DNA of 64,000 nucleotides from an uncultured Lachnospiraceae bacterium (GCA_947053345.1 CAMRSM010000013.1:32255-96254); one strand, 5' to 3'. Positions 28,275-36,343 are shown, counted from the stretch's first letter. A program made the numbers and translations. The notes: a model not told the origin generated them from the sequence alone.

Positions 28275-28790
28275 TCAATCCTCATACACCGTCGTAACAA
28301 TCCCCCCCGCCATATATACATCATCCTTCTCCTCAACGTTTGTGGCTTCTTCTGCTGTCTTTAGCACTTTGATGATTTTGTCTTCCGTTTTTTTACATTC
28401 TGCTATTTTTTTGAAAGCATCCGAACATCGCGCAATCCATTCACAGTCCAGCCACGATTTGCCCTCCAGGTCGCGATAAGCCTGCCTCATCCAAAAATGG
28501 ATAGCCAATCACCGCCCAGACAAGCTCTTTCACGTTCATTTCGGACAGGATTTCTTCCGGTATTTTGCATTTGGCTTTTTTCAATTCCACAAACAAACCA
28601 TCGTTCCAATCGACCAGGTAGACATAGCGGTTGACCTCAACATCATCCTGTGCTTTGCCCTGCCATTTTCCGTATGTAAAAAAAGCGGCGAGCAGGATAA
28701 AGGTAATGGAAACCAGGATTATTTTTTGCGGCTTTTCATAAAATACCTGCTTCCAACCGGGTAGGCAATCGCTTAAAAAATTTTAAAGTC
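28275..28790 (-). pseudogene. Frameshifted small membrane-anchored protein
   Basis: Reading minus from about 28750, one frame encodes a hydrophobic segment (KIILVSITFILLAAFFTYG) and then DDVEVNRYVYLVDWNDGLFV. After KIPEEILSEMNVKELVWAVI it reaches GYPFLDEAG near 28490, and it stops soon after. A second frame then continues with DLEGKSWLDCEWIARCSDAF, ending at 28275. The two halves look like one protein of the Lachnospiraceae type with a (E/K)LV.AV..YPF motif, split by a frameshift. No ATG starts the first half in frame, which adds to the picture of decay. The 77-residue second half alone has only a TTG start. Confidence 0.6.
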
Positions 28791-28810
28791 GGATAAAAAT
28801 ATCCGGATTC

Positions 28811-28842
28811 TTTCTCCTTATAGTGTATAATATAAGGAGAAA
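28811..28842. repeat. Perfect inverted repeat, 12-bp arms
   Basis: TTTCTCCTTATA (28811-28822) is the exact reverse complement of 28831-28842 across an 8-base centre. It lies 10 bases before the ATG of the transposase-like remnant and directly after another dyad (TCGGATA / TATCCGGA, 28792-28809). It may be an insertion-sequence end or an operator. Confidence 0.55.
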
Positions 28843-28851
28843 GGGGCGCTT

Positions 28852-29031
28852 ATGTTTTCAGACTGGATAGAAAAATACAAGACTGCCGGTATAAGAATTA
28901 AACATATCAGCAATAATTATTATTTACGTTATATCTGTCAGTTTTCTTTTTCCCATGGTTTCCCCAATTCTTTAAGGCTGTTTGCCACCATTCAAGTGAA
29001 CTTCCTTCTCAAGGAGTTCCATATGGAATAA
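28852..29031 (+). pseudogene. Transposase N-terminal remnant
   Basis: A plus-strand frame of 59 codons begins MFSDWIEKYKTAGIRIKHIS followed by NNYYLRY. This resembles the start of large DDE transposases common in Lachnospiraceae (pattern W..K.K..G..I....N.YYLY). The similarity ends after about 28 residues and the frame closes at 29031, overlapping the end of the lipoprotein-like gene by 23 bases. The rest of the transposase (usually over 400 residues) is absent, so this is a decayed insertion-sequence fragment. The family assignment is from memory of the N-terminal pattern. Confidence 0.45.
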
Positions 29032-30124
29032 AATATATTCTTTCTTCCTTCAGATTATCTGCTATCAACCTTTTGACAACTAACAGATTTCCCTCGCCAG
29101 ATAATGCATAACGAATCACTGAAATATCATTTTCCAAATGATAATTCTGCATCTCCATTTCCCCTGATTTTGTATTTAGCCTGTAAATACTATTTGTATT
29201 TCTAACATAAAAGAATTCATAATCCATGCCTCTACATGAATTCACCGCATATTCTAAATTACTGCCACTTAAAATAACATTTCCTTTTCCATCTTTTTTC
29301 TCGCAGACTATTGTATTACAAGAATAATCTGCAACGCAGAAAAAATCGCCAAAAACATAAAAAAAGCCGATGTTATTATTGATGCCATAACTTCTGAGAA
29401 TATCTGTAATTTCCACTACCTCTGTACAGATAAAATCTTGATTGTACACAGCAAAATAGTACCTTACGCTACCGTCTGAAGTGACACTTTCAACAGAATA
29501 AAGGCTCTGGTCATTTCCATCGAAATAAATAATATGCCTAGAATCACCACTATCCAAAGGTAATTTATCCTGTTGTAAAGTAAGCAGTTGTACGCTTCCA
29601 TCCTCATTCACGATTTCGATAAAAGAATTTATACTCCCATCCCCTAAAACATCTCCCTGCAAAGCTAATAATTTCCCATCCATTTCAATCAGCGGGATTA
29701 ATTTTTTCGCATAGGAATTTTTGCAGACCACCCGCATTTCTTTTTTCTCGTAATCCATTACATATAAAACATTTTCCAAATCATCTTCTTCATATACACT
29801 GAGATAAAAATATAAAGCACTGCCAATTCGAACATTACTTCTTCCCTGCAACGCAAATTTTTGTACATTTTCCACTTCTTCGATTTTCCCGTCAGAAAAA
29901 TCATAAAGATAGAAATTGGCAGTTGCATTTTCTATTTCCATATAGAAAAACTTGGTTCCATATATATCCAACGGCACCCTTAGCTTCGAATCTTCAAAAA
30001 CCGCTAAGTATGATTTTGTACTATCTTTATCCTCCGTCTTATCCCGAATACAAGAGATACATCCTGCCCCCAAAATAAAACATACCAAAATTACGATTAT
30101 ATTCTTCTTTATCATCCGTATCAT
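29009..30124 (-). CDS. Secreted lipoprotein-like protein, unknown
   Basis: This 371-residue protein starts with a short positive stretch (MIRMIKKN) and a hydrophobic segment ending in ILGAGCISC. This looks like a lipoprotein signal, though the -3 position is not ideal. The remainder is rich in aromatic beta-strand repeats (patterns such as YFYLSV, LYVMDY, IIYFDG, FYVRN), which suggests a beta-propeller-like fold. I recognise no family. Codon use is AT-rich compared with the surrounding chromosome. It lies downstream of the C39-like gene on the same strand and may be co-expressed with it. Confidence 0.6.
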   Translation of the reverse strand: MIRMIKKNIIVILVCFILGAGCISCIRDKTEDKDSTKSYLAVFEDSKLRVPLDIYGTKFFYMEIENATANFYLYDFSDGKIEEVENVQKFALQGRSNVRIGSALYFYLSVYEEDDLENVLYVMDYEKKEMRVVCKNSYAKKLIPLIEMDGKLLALQGDVLGDGSINSFIEIVNEDGSVQLLTLQQDKLPLDSGDSRHIIYFDGNDQSLYSVESVTSDGSVRYYFAVYNQDFICTEVVEITDILRSYGINNNIGFFYVFGDFFCVADYSCNTIVCEKKDGKGNVILSGSNLEYAVNSCRGMDYEFFYVRNTNSIYRLNTKSGEMEMQNYHLENDISVIRYALSGEGNLLVVKRLIADNLKEERIYFIPYGTP

Positions 30125-30431
30125 ATGGTATCCTCCATCTCAAAATCAAAACCCTTATCAAAATTTCCGCATTCTGCTGCTAAAAACAGGGAACAGAGCA
30201 ATCGATTCCCCGCAAAAAACAATTCTTCTCCATGTCAGATACTTTATCTTTGTTTGTATTCCAACATTTTTGACAAGTAATTTTTTCAAATTCTGAGAAA
30301 ATACCTGAATCATGGAGAAGAATCATCGAAGATATACTACTTTTTAATCACCAAAGCAAACCTCCATTTATACTGCTATATGCATTATAAATATCCGTCG
30401 CTGATTTTGCATATCCCCAAGGATATCCGCT
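30125..30431. other. Intergenic region after the C39-like gene
   Basis: The right part (30348-30431) reads as 27 further in-frame codons of the C39-like gene after its TAA stop, ending in TGA at 30350-30348. The left part (30125-30345) is AT-rich. I see no further gene in it. It presumably holds the leader of the lipoprotein-like gene, whose start has GGAGG just upstream. Confidence 0.55.
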
Positions 30432-31388
30432 TTATCCGGATCCGGAATAGCCAATCCATGGATCTGCCAAGTAGAATTGCGTCTTATCGCTCAACACACC
30501 AAAAACCGAAACACAATGCCCTGGAGTAGTATATAACCACCCATCAGCAACCGAAAATGCCAATCCGATTAACGACGGTGCGTTATAGTCAGTAATACCT
30601 GTATATAAACAATTCTTCATCAAAGACATATCCGCGCCAAACTCTGAATCGTAAGGATTTACAGATTGCATTGCGTTCAGATAATCCAGTGCATCCGATA
30701 AACCCGTTCCATATATTGTGCCGCCACACCCTTCTGCAATTACGGACTGCTCTGGCGCAGAGCCATTCAAATATCGCAACGCTGCTTGGACAGAAGCAGG
30801 AACACAATTATAAGGTGTCAGTTGGGCATATATGACATAACCAGGCAAAAAAGTCCATGTCGGAGTGGCTAATGCGATCGTTCCTGTTTCCTCTTCCGCA
30901 AGCGGTTTCTTAGCACTTTTTCTGGACTTTTCCACTTGTTCCTCTGTTGCCGGAAGTAAACCATACGGAACTTCTGGTAAACCACTATAAGGCATGGATT
31001 CCTGTGGAACGTAAGCCATAATCACCTCTGGCATATCCCCTTTGGCAATTGTTCCTTCTGTAAAAGAAGCCAGAACTTGCGTATCATAAGCCATCAAAAC
31101 TTCTGGTTCTGTGCCATCCATTTTCATTTTCTCTGTTCCGATAATATCATCGGTCACAATACTTTTTCGCTCTCTTGCCGCAGACGCTTCCATTTCCTCC
31201 TCTGTCGCCGGGCGCAGACCATAAGGACCAACAGAATCATTCATCACTCCCGTTTCTACCTCAACGTGGACGACCTCTGCCTCTAAATATCCATCTTCTG
31301 GTTTGCTTTCTTGCGCAAAAGCCGAAGAAACAGACGGCAAAAATAGTGTAGATAAAAGTGAAAATGCAGCAATTCTTTTTACATTCAT
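30432..31388 (-). CDS. Secreted C39-like cysteine peptidase homologue, C-terminally truncated
   Basis: This 318-residue protein begins with a signal peptide (MNVKRIAAFSLLSTLFLPSV then SSAFAQ). Residues 40-190 form a pro-region with an internal duplication: GPYGLRPATEEEMEAS against VPYGLLPATEEQVEKS, and PEVLMAY against PEVIMAY. Residues 195-318 match the papain-like C39_2 fold, with a putative catalytic cysteine in TPYNCVPASVQAALRYL, histidine in TTPGHCVSVFGV and aspartate in FYLADPWIGY. ATG 31388 is preceded by AAGGAGG. The frame continues meaningfully past the TAA stop for 27 codons, so the gene has probably lost its tail to a nonsense change. It diverges from the peptide gene at 32050. Confidence 0.75.
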   Translation of the reverse strand: MNVKRIAAFSLLSTLFLPSVSSAFAQESKPEDGYLEAEVVHVEVETGVMNDSVGPYGLRPATEEEMEASAARERKSIVTDDIIGTEKMKMDGTEPEVLMAYDTQVLASFTEGTIAKGDMPEVIMAYVPQESMPYSGLPEVPYGLLPATEEQVEKSRKSAKKPLAEEETGTIALATPTWTFLPGYVIYAQLTPYNCVPASVQAALRYLNGSAPEQSVIAEGCGGTIYGTGLSDALDYLNAMQSVNPYDSEFGADMSLMKNCLYTGITDYNAPSLIGLAFSVADGWLYTTPGHCVSVFGVLSDKTQFYLADPWIGYSGSG

Positions 31389-32049
31389 AAGCAGCCTCCT
31401 TACGTCATCAGACAAATTTTCCAAGACTTCTTGCGAAATCTTACATACCTTGACTTAATCCAGATCATCTTCCGCTATCACAAGCCTGTTTTCCCGCATT
31501 GCAACTGCAGCCATCAGAGCCAAGGTAACAAATTCCTAACACCCCCCTGCCCCCGCAGATCATTGCGCACTGCCCTGCTTCGTGGGAGGATTCCCTAAAA
31601 GTTATTCCATATGGAATTCATCCGAAAAACCAGAAAACAACCAGATTCTTTCAGAACTTCCCCCTCCGGTTTCCCCTCTCTTTCTGTTTATAGCATACCA
31701 TCTTTTCCCATCCAAAAACACGGCAAAAATATGTCGCGCACAGATTTCATATATTCTTTATGTTTGATTTATAATTTCTTTATATTTCACCAAAAAATCC
31801 CTGCTCGCGACATATTTTTGCCGTGGTCAAATCTTTTTTCACGATGCTATACTAAGTATGAACGAACCGAGAAATTGCAATAATTTTCTTCTTATAAGTT
31901 TGTTCGTACAACCAGTTTACGCTGTAGGCGCAAACATAGCAAACGAATTACAGGTAATTCGTTTTGATTAGCTGCTCCCAAAAGTGGTCGTAGCATAACC
32001 GCAAATTTGCAACAAAACTTTATTTCATGTATGAAAGGAGACAATTCTT
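31389..32049. promoter_or_regulatory. Divergent control region with two inverted 20-bp boxes
   Basis: CACGGCAAAAATATGTCGCG at 31719-31738 is repeated as its exact reverse complement at 31806-31825. Each box is itself a loose dyad (CGGCA-N6-TGTCG). A leftward promoter follows the first box: -35 TTGGAT (31715-31710), 17 bases, -10 TATAAA (31692-31687). A rightward promoter follows the second: -35-like TGGTCA (31824-31829), 18 bases, -10 TATACT (31848-31853). Both -10s are preceded by ATGC. The weak -35s with boxes abutting them suggest activator sites. The leaders are about 290 bases (C39-like) and 190 bases (peptide). No other coding sequence is seen. Confidence 0.75.
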
Positions 32050-32226
32050 ATGAAACGATTTTTAAAAACAGCCAAGCATGTCATTCCAGTTCTACTTTTA
32101 TCAACCAGCCTGTCCTTAGGCATTTTGGGTGATTTCATTTCCCTTTTGAGCTGGGGAGATGGGATGTGCCAGACATTGGATGAGGATGATATACCAATTA
32201 AAAGACCAATTACTCCTAACGACTAA
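32050..32226 (+). CDS. Small exported peptide, candidate signal precursor
   Basis: This 58-residue plus-strand ORF has AAAGGAG 9 bases before its ATG. It begins with a basic start (MKRFLKTAKH), then a hydrophobic segment (VIPVLLLSTSLSLGILGDF), then a polar tail from SWGDGMCQTLDEDDIPIKRP to ITPND. The layout of signal sequence plus short hydrophilic C-terminus fits a secreted pheromone precursor. Its 3' end overlaps the 3' end of the XRE/TPR-type regulator by 11 bases in convergent orientation. An AgrD-type thiolactone peptide was considered because of the cysteine and acidic stretch, but no agrB is present. The role is inferred from context. Confidence 0.68.
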   Translation: MKRFLKTAKHVIPVLLLSTSLSLGILGDFISLLSWGDGMCQTLDEDDIPIKRPITPND

Positions 32227-34057
32227 TCTCATCATCCCTCCCATAGAAATAATGTCTTTTAAAATATCCTTCCATAAATTTACATACAGCTACATCGTTT
32301 TCTTCCCTCGCAGAAGCCCATGCTAGCTCCGCCCACCGGAACGCAGCTCCATTGCTTTCCGGTGGGTTTCTTTTCTCTTGTAGCCCAAGCTTTTTCTCCT
32401 GCACCTGGAATTTCAAAAAAAGTATTCTGCTCCATGACAATCCCCAGTCCTGAAATAGTCTCTGCTTCATTGCCAATGTTATGTATCGCTCCGCGTGCCT
32501 CAGTTTTCCACTTCGAAGATATCCCCTCGCAATGCAATAAAACAATTTTCCATGAAAATCCACCGAAATCACTTGCTCTGCCGGGTTAAAATTCCGGTAC
32601 AATTGCAATTTTAACAGCGGCAGCAATGTATCAATATCTTCCCCCTCGCACTCCCACGCAAGCAACTCCAATGCCCATCTCTCATATGTTGTCAGCCAGC
32701 ACGAAAACCCCTTTTCCCTTCGGTCTTTTGGAATTGTCCAGCCAAGCAGTTCCCATAGTTCCTCATTCCGCTTCTCACGGTTGATTTCTTTTGCCATATA
32801 TTTTAACTCCGCATCCCAATACTTTTGGAACTGCCGATTTGTAAGCTCCTGCATACTTAGTTTCATGGTCAATTCCCTATATAATTCTCTTGCCTTTTCC
32901 TCATCCCCCCCATCATACGCCTGCAGCATTTCCTCAAATTTTTGATAATCCCTGTATTCCTTCGTTACAATACTACCGTCATATTTCAGGTAGGAAAGCC
33001 CCAACTCCTCAAATAATGCCTTCCAAGTCTTTTTTTGTGGTTTTGAACCATTTTTCTCCTGGCGTTCCAGTGTTCGCGTATCACATATGATTCCAACCAA
33101 ATTTTCCCGTGTTCGCCCCAGTGCAGTGCGGCGTTCTAGGAGCATTTTATTGACAGAACAAATATATAGCTCCAAATAAGTTGGATAATAATTTTCTGAC
33201 AAATATATTCCATCTTCGTGCAAAATTTCCTTAATACAGTCCAAATCTTTTCTTTCCTGTTCTGCAACTGAATTACCCACTGCTTCTCTGGCATGAAATT
33301 CCAATTCCCTTATCATGATGTACAATGCATTCTGGATTCCAGAATAACGCAACAATTCTAATGCCCGCAAAAGCGGCGGCAATGCGTCTGAAAACCGCCC
33401 CTGCCTTACCCTCAAATTTGCCAGTCGATAGGCAATCAGCGGATATAGCTTCTGCTTGTCCGCAATCCCCCGTTCCTCGCGTTCAAAGCGATGAAGCATG
33501 GTTTCATACCAGACCGCTGCCATCTCTTCGTCTCCCAGCTCCTCCAGCAGAATGGCATAGCGCTGCAGCAAAAAGAATTCCAACAAATGGAATACCCTCC
33601 GTTTCAATAATCCTGGTGCGAGCGTTTCCTTCACAATCGTTTTGGAAAGCCCGAAAAGAATATTTTTTTTCTGCTTCTCCAAGGGAGCTTTTTGCCCGCG
33701 CAACAATTCCGCCTGTACAAAAGCAACGAACTGATCATGCAACCTTCCCTTTGTACCCTGCATGTTCCGGTATTCTTGAATCGCTTGTTTTGCCATAGCA
33801 AGTTTTCCCCTCCTCAGACAAACCTGTATCCACGTCCGCTGTTTTGCCTGCGCGTATTCTATATCATCCAAGCGGATATAATATTTGTCCACTGTTTTTC
33901 CAAGGCGTTGCATAAGTGCATCCATATATAGCTTTTTTGGCTCGCATTTTCCTTTTTCATAGGCGGCTATTGTTGTTCTGCTGCATATTCCTTCCCCTAA
34001 CTCTTCCTGCGTAAGTTCCTTCGATTGCCGCATGCTCTTTAACAAACTTCTGATCAT
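32216..34057 (-). CDS. XRE-family HTH regulator with long TPR-like domain
   Basis: This 613-residue protein has an N-terminal XRE helix-turn-helix (residues 5-60, with SKELTQEELGEGICSRTTIA and YEKGKCEPKK). About 550 residues of repeated amphipathic helices with TPR-like spacing follow, for example LYPLIAYRLANLRVRQGRFS. This is the architecture of RRNPP regulators (Rgg, PlcR, PrgX, AimR), although those are usually about 300-400 residues, so this one is unusually long. GGAGAAA precedes ATG 34057, and the promoter is at 34105-34133. It converges with the peptide gene, overlapping by 11 bases. Peptide binding is an inference from fold and context. Confidence 0.8.
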   Translation of the reverse strand: MIRSLLKSMRQSKELTQEELGEGICSRTTIAAYEKGKCEPKKLYMDALMQRLGKTVDKYYIRLDDIEYAQAKQRTWIQVCLRRGKLAMAKQAIQEYRNMQGTKGRLHDQFVAFVQAELLRGQKAPLEKQKKNILFGLSKTIVKETLAPGLLKRRVFHLLEFFLLQRYAILLEELGDEEMAAVWYETMLHRFEREERGIADKQKLYPLIAYRLANLRVRQGRFSDALPPLLRALELLRYSGIQNALYIMIRELEFHAREAVGNSVAEQERKDLDCIKEILHEDGIYLSENYYPTYLELYICSVNKMLLERRTALGRTRENLVGIICDTRTLERQEKNGSKPQKKTWKALFEELGLSYLKYDGSIVTKEYRDYQKFEEMLQAYDGGDEEKARELYRELTMKLSMQELTNRQFQKYWDAELKYMAKEINREKRNEELWELLGWTIPKDRREKGFSCWLTTYERWALELLAWECEGEDIDTLLPLLKLQLYRNFNPAEQVISVDFHGKLFYCIARGYLRSGKLRHAERYITLAMKQRLFQDWGLSWSRILFLKFQVQEKKLGLQEKRNPPESNGAAFRWAELAWASAREENDVAVCKFMEGYFKRHYFYGRDDEISR

Positions 34058-34104
34058 CTATTTTCTCCATGCAATTTTTTAGAGGATTTTTATTTCTTAC
34101 AAAT

Positions 34105-34133
34105 ATTATAATTGAAGTTTATGTACTTGTCTA
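34105..34133 (-). promoter_or_regulatory. SigA-type promoter of the XRE/TPR regulator
   Basis: On the minus strand -35 TAGACA (34133-34128), a 17-base spacer and consensus -10 TATAAT (34110-34105) lie about 45 bases upstream of the start codon. No copy of the 20-bp box found at 31719/31806 occurs here, so the regulator appears to be constitutively expressed. Confidence 0.75.
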
Positions 34134-34179
34134 TATTTTTTAGAAAACTATTTTTTTAATATATCGTTATAATCTGTTT

Positions 34180-34314
34180 TTACCGGAAATACTTTTCCCG
34201 GTACTCTCCGCCCGTTCCTTTCTTATGGATCCAGTACAGGTTCTTCCCATCCAGCCCCCTTCCGCGTGCTATACAACCGTTGCATCTCTTCGTGTTATCC
34301 TTATCCTGCTTCAT
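34180..34314 (-). CDS. Small CxxC protein, unknown
   Basis: This 44-residue ORF reads MKQDKDNTKRCNGCIARGRG and continues with LDGKNLYWIHKKGTGGEYRE to the end KYFR. GAGGAGG lies 8 bases upstream. A single CNGC pair could bind metal or take part in a disulphide. The protein is basic and rich in glycine. It lies downstream of ilvB but after the ilvB terminator hairpin, so it may have its own weak transcription or depend on read-through. I do not recognise the family. The clear ribosome site and coding-like composition support it as real. Confidence 0.55.
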   Translation of the reverse strand: MKQDKDNTKRCNGCIARGRGLDGKNLYWIHKKGTGGEYREKYFR

Positions 34315-34344
34315 CGAAAAACCTCCTCTCTTTTATGGATGTGC

Positions 34345-34387
34345 AAAAAGCGGGACGACAGCATAAATAATGCCGCCATCCCGCTTT
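34345..34387 (-). terminator. Rho-independent terminator of the ilvD-ilvB unit
   Basis: On the minus strand AAGCGGGATGGCGGCAT pairs with ATGCTGTCGTCCCGCTT around a 5-base loop (two mismatched positions). It is followed by TTTTTG. It starts 8 bases after the ilvB stop. Confidence 0.85.
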
Positions 34388-34394
34388 CCTTTCC

Positions 34395-36068
34395 CTACTT
34401 CATGTCCTCCTCCGAGAAAGCGTCCTCGATCGCCGCTCCCGGCGGCACCATCGGGAATACCTTGTCATCGCTGCCGATCACACAGTCGATGAGCACCGGC
34501 TTATTCAGGGCGATCGCTTTTTTCAGAACCTCTTCGACCTCCTCGCATTTTGTCACACGGAACGCTTCTGCGCCCATTGCCTGTGCGAGTTTCACAAAAT
34601 CAACACCGTCGTTGAGTATCGTGTTTGAGTAGCGTTTCCCATAAAATAGGGTCTGCCACTGGCGCACCATACCGAGCACCGAATTATTCATCACAATCTC
34701 AATGACCGGAATATGGTAACGGACAGCCGTTGCAAGCTCATTCATATTCATGCGCAGGCAGCCGTCCCCGGCAATGTTGACCACAGTCTTTTCCGGCACT
34801 GCCGTCTTCGCGCCAAGGCTCGCCCCAAGGCCGTAACCCATCGTGCCAAGACCGCCCGAGGTGATGAGCGTCCTCGGTTTACGGTATTTATAGAACTGTG
34901 CTGCCCACATCTGGTGCTGCCCGACTTCCGTCGAAATGATCGCGTCACCCTTTGTGATTTCATAGAGTTTTTCCATCACAAACGGCCCGGTCAGCACATC
35001 CTTATGATATGTGAGCGGCTTATCCGCCGCAAGCGCCTGTACCTTTTTCACCCATTCCGCATGATCCTGCTGCGCAAGCTTTGCATTGACACGTGTAAGA
35101 ATCTCCTTCACATCGCCGATCACGCTCGCATTCACCTTGATATTTTTATTGATCTCCGCCGCATCCACATCAAACTGTACAATTTTCGCGTTATAGGCAA
35201 ATTTTTTGGCATTTCCGGTCACGCGGTCGGAAAAACGCGCGCCGACCGTTACCAGAAGGTCGCACTCCGTCACACTGTAATTCGCCGCCTTTGTCCCGTG
35301 CATCCCAAGCATGCCGACATAGCGACCGTCCTCACCGTCAAACGCGCCCTTGCCCATCAGGGAATCCGTCACCGGGGCATCCAGAAGATCCACAAACTGC
35401 TTTAATTCCTCCGACGCGCCGGAAATCACCGTGCCTCCGCCGACAAAGACCATCGGCTTTTTTGCCGAACAAATCAGAGCTAATGCCGCGTCGATATCCT
35501 CCTCTTTTATTTTGTCCGTACTGCGGGAAACCGGCATGATCTCCTGCTTCTCATACTCCGTCACCGCCGCGGTCACATCCTTTGTGACATCCACCAGCAC
35601 CGGTCCCGGTCTTCCGGTCTGCGCGATCTGAAAGGCGCGGCGGATGGTCGATGCCAGTTCCTCGATATTTTTTACAATAAAGCTGTATTTCGTGATCGGC
35701 ATGGTGATGCCGGCAATGTCAATCTCCTGGAAGCTGTCCTTGCCAAGCAGCGGAACCGCCACATTCGCGGTAATTGCAACCAGCGGCACGGAATCCATGT
35801 ACGCCGTCGCAATCCCGGTGACAAGATTGGTCGCCCCCGGTCCCGAGGTTGCCATGCACACGCCGACCCGCCCGGTCGCCCTCGCATAGCCGTCTGCCGC
35901 GTGGGCAGCCCCCTGCTCATGGGAAGTCAGGATATGCTTTATTTCGTCGGAATGCTTATATAACTCATCGTATACGTTTAAGATCGTACCGCCCGGATAA
36001 CCGAACACGGTATCAACGCCCTGCTCCTTCAAACATTCGATAATGATTTCAGAACCGTTTAACTGCAT
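34395..36068 (-). CDS. ilvB: Acetolactate synthase large subunit
   Basis: This ThDP-dependent enzyme condenses two pyruvates, or pyruvate with 2-oxobutyrate, in valine, leucine and isoleucine synthesis. The 557-residue protein has the ThDP-activating glutamate in TSHEQGAAHAADGYARATG and the FAD/central domain with GMHGTKAANY. The ThDP/metal motif reads GDGCLRMNMNELATA. RBS AAGGAGAAA precedes ATG 36068. No small regulatory subunit (ilvN) gene follows in this window. It is probably co-transcribed with ilvD 275 bases upstream under the T-box. Confidence 0.95.
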   Translation of the reverse strand: MQLNGSEIIIECLKEQGVDTVFGYPGGTILNVYDELYKHSDEIKHILTSHEQGAAHAADGYARATGRVGVCMATSGPGATNLVTGIATAYMDSVPLVAITANVAVPLLGKDSFQEIDIAGITMPITKYSFIVKNIEELASTIRRAFQIAQTGRPGPVLVDVTKDVTAAVTEYEKQEIMPVSRSTDKIKEEDIDAALALICSAKKPMVFVGGGTVISGASEELKQFVDLLDAPVTDSLMGKGAFDGEDGRYVGMLGMHGTKAANYSVTECDLLVTVGARFSDRVTGNAKKFAYNAKIVQFDVDAAEINKNIKVNASVIGDVKEILTRVNAKLAQQDHAEWVKKVQALAADKPLTYHKDVLTGPFVMEKLYEITKGDAIISTEVGQHQMWAAQFYKYRKPRTLITSGGLGTMGYGLGASLGAKTAVPEKTVVNIAGDGCLRMNMNELATAVRYHIPVIEIVMNNSVLGMVRQWQTLFYGKRYSNTILNDGVDFVKLAQAMGAEAFRVTKCEEVEEVLKKAIALNKPVLIDCVIGSDDKVFPMVPPGAAIEDAFSEEDMK

Positions 36069-36343
36069 ATATTTTCTCCTTTTTCATAATTTAGTTCCGC
36101 AAATCCCCATTTCGCCGCCTTTTTGTCCGTAAAATTTGTTTTTGCCAAAAATTCCACCGGACGATGTACGGGGATTTGCTGTTTTCCCGGTTTTGCATAT
36201 ACTACACTTTGTCCGAGCTGCTGTTTTATCCGTCCCGCGCATAACTGCCTGGGTGGCTATATCAGGCACTTCCATCAAGTTCCTCTACAACTCATCCATT
36301 ACCATTCACCCTTATTTACACCAAACCACTGTTTTTTACTATT

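Noticed and set aside
31719..31825. The inverted 20-bp repeats as ends of a miniature transposon
   Set aside because: No target-site duplication was found on the flanks, and both arms sit in equivalent positions relative to promoters, which fits operator sites better. A genome-wide copy count would settle it.
32050..32226. Reading the small peptide as an AgrD-type thiolactone precursor
   Set aside because: The C-QTL-DEDDIP segment is suggestive, but no AgrB membrane protease or AgrC/A pair is present in the window, and the ring would be one residue short unless an aspartate is included.
36084..36278. Minus-strand frame of 64 codons upstream of ilvB
   Set aside because: No ribosome site; it sits in the ilvD-ilvB gap and contains low-complexity, non-conserved sequence. 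Cysteines in CSICKTG are probably chance.
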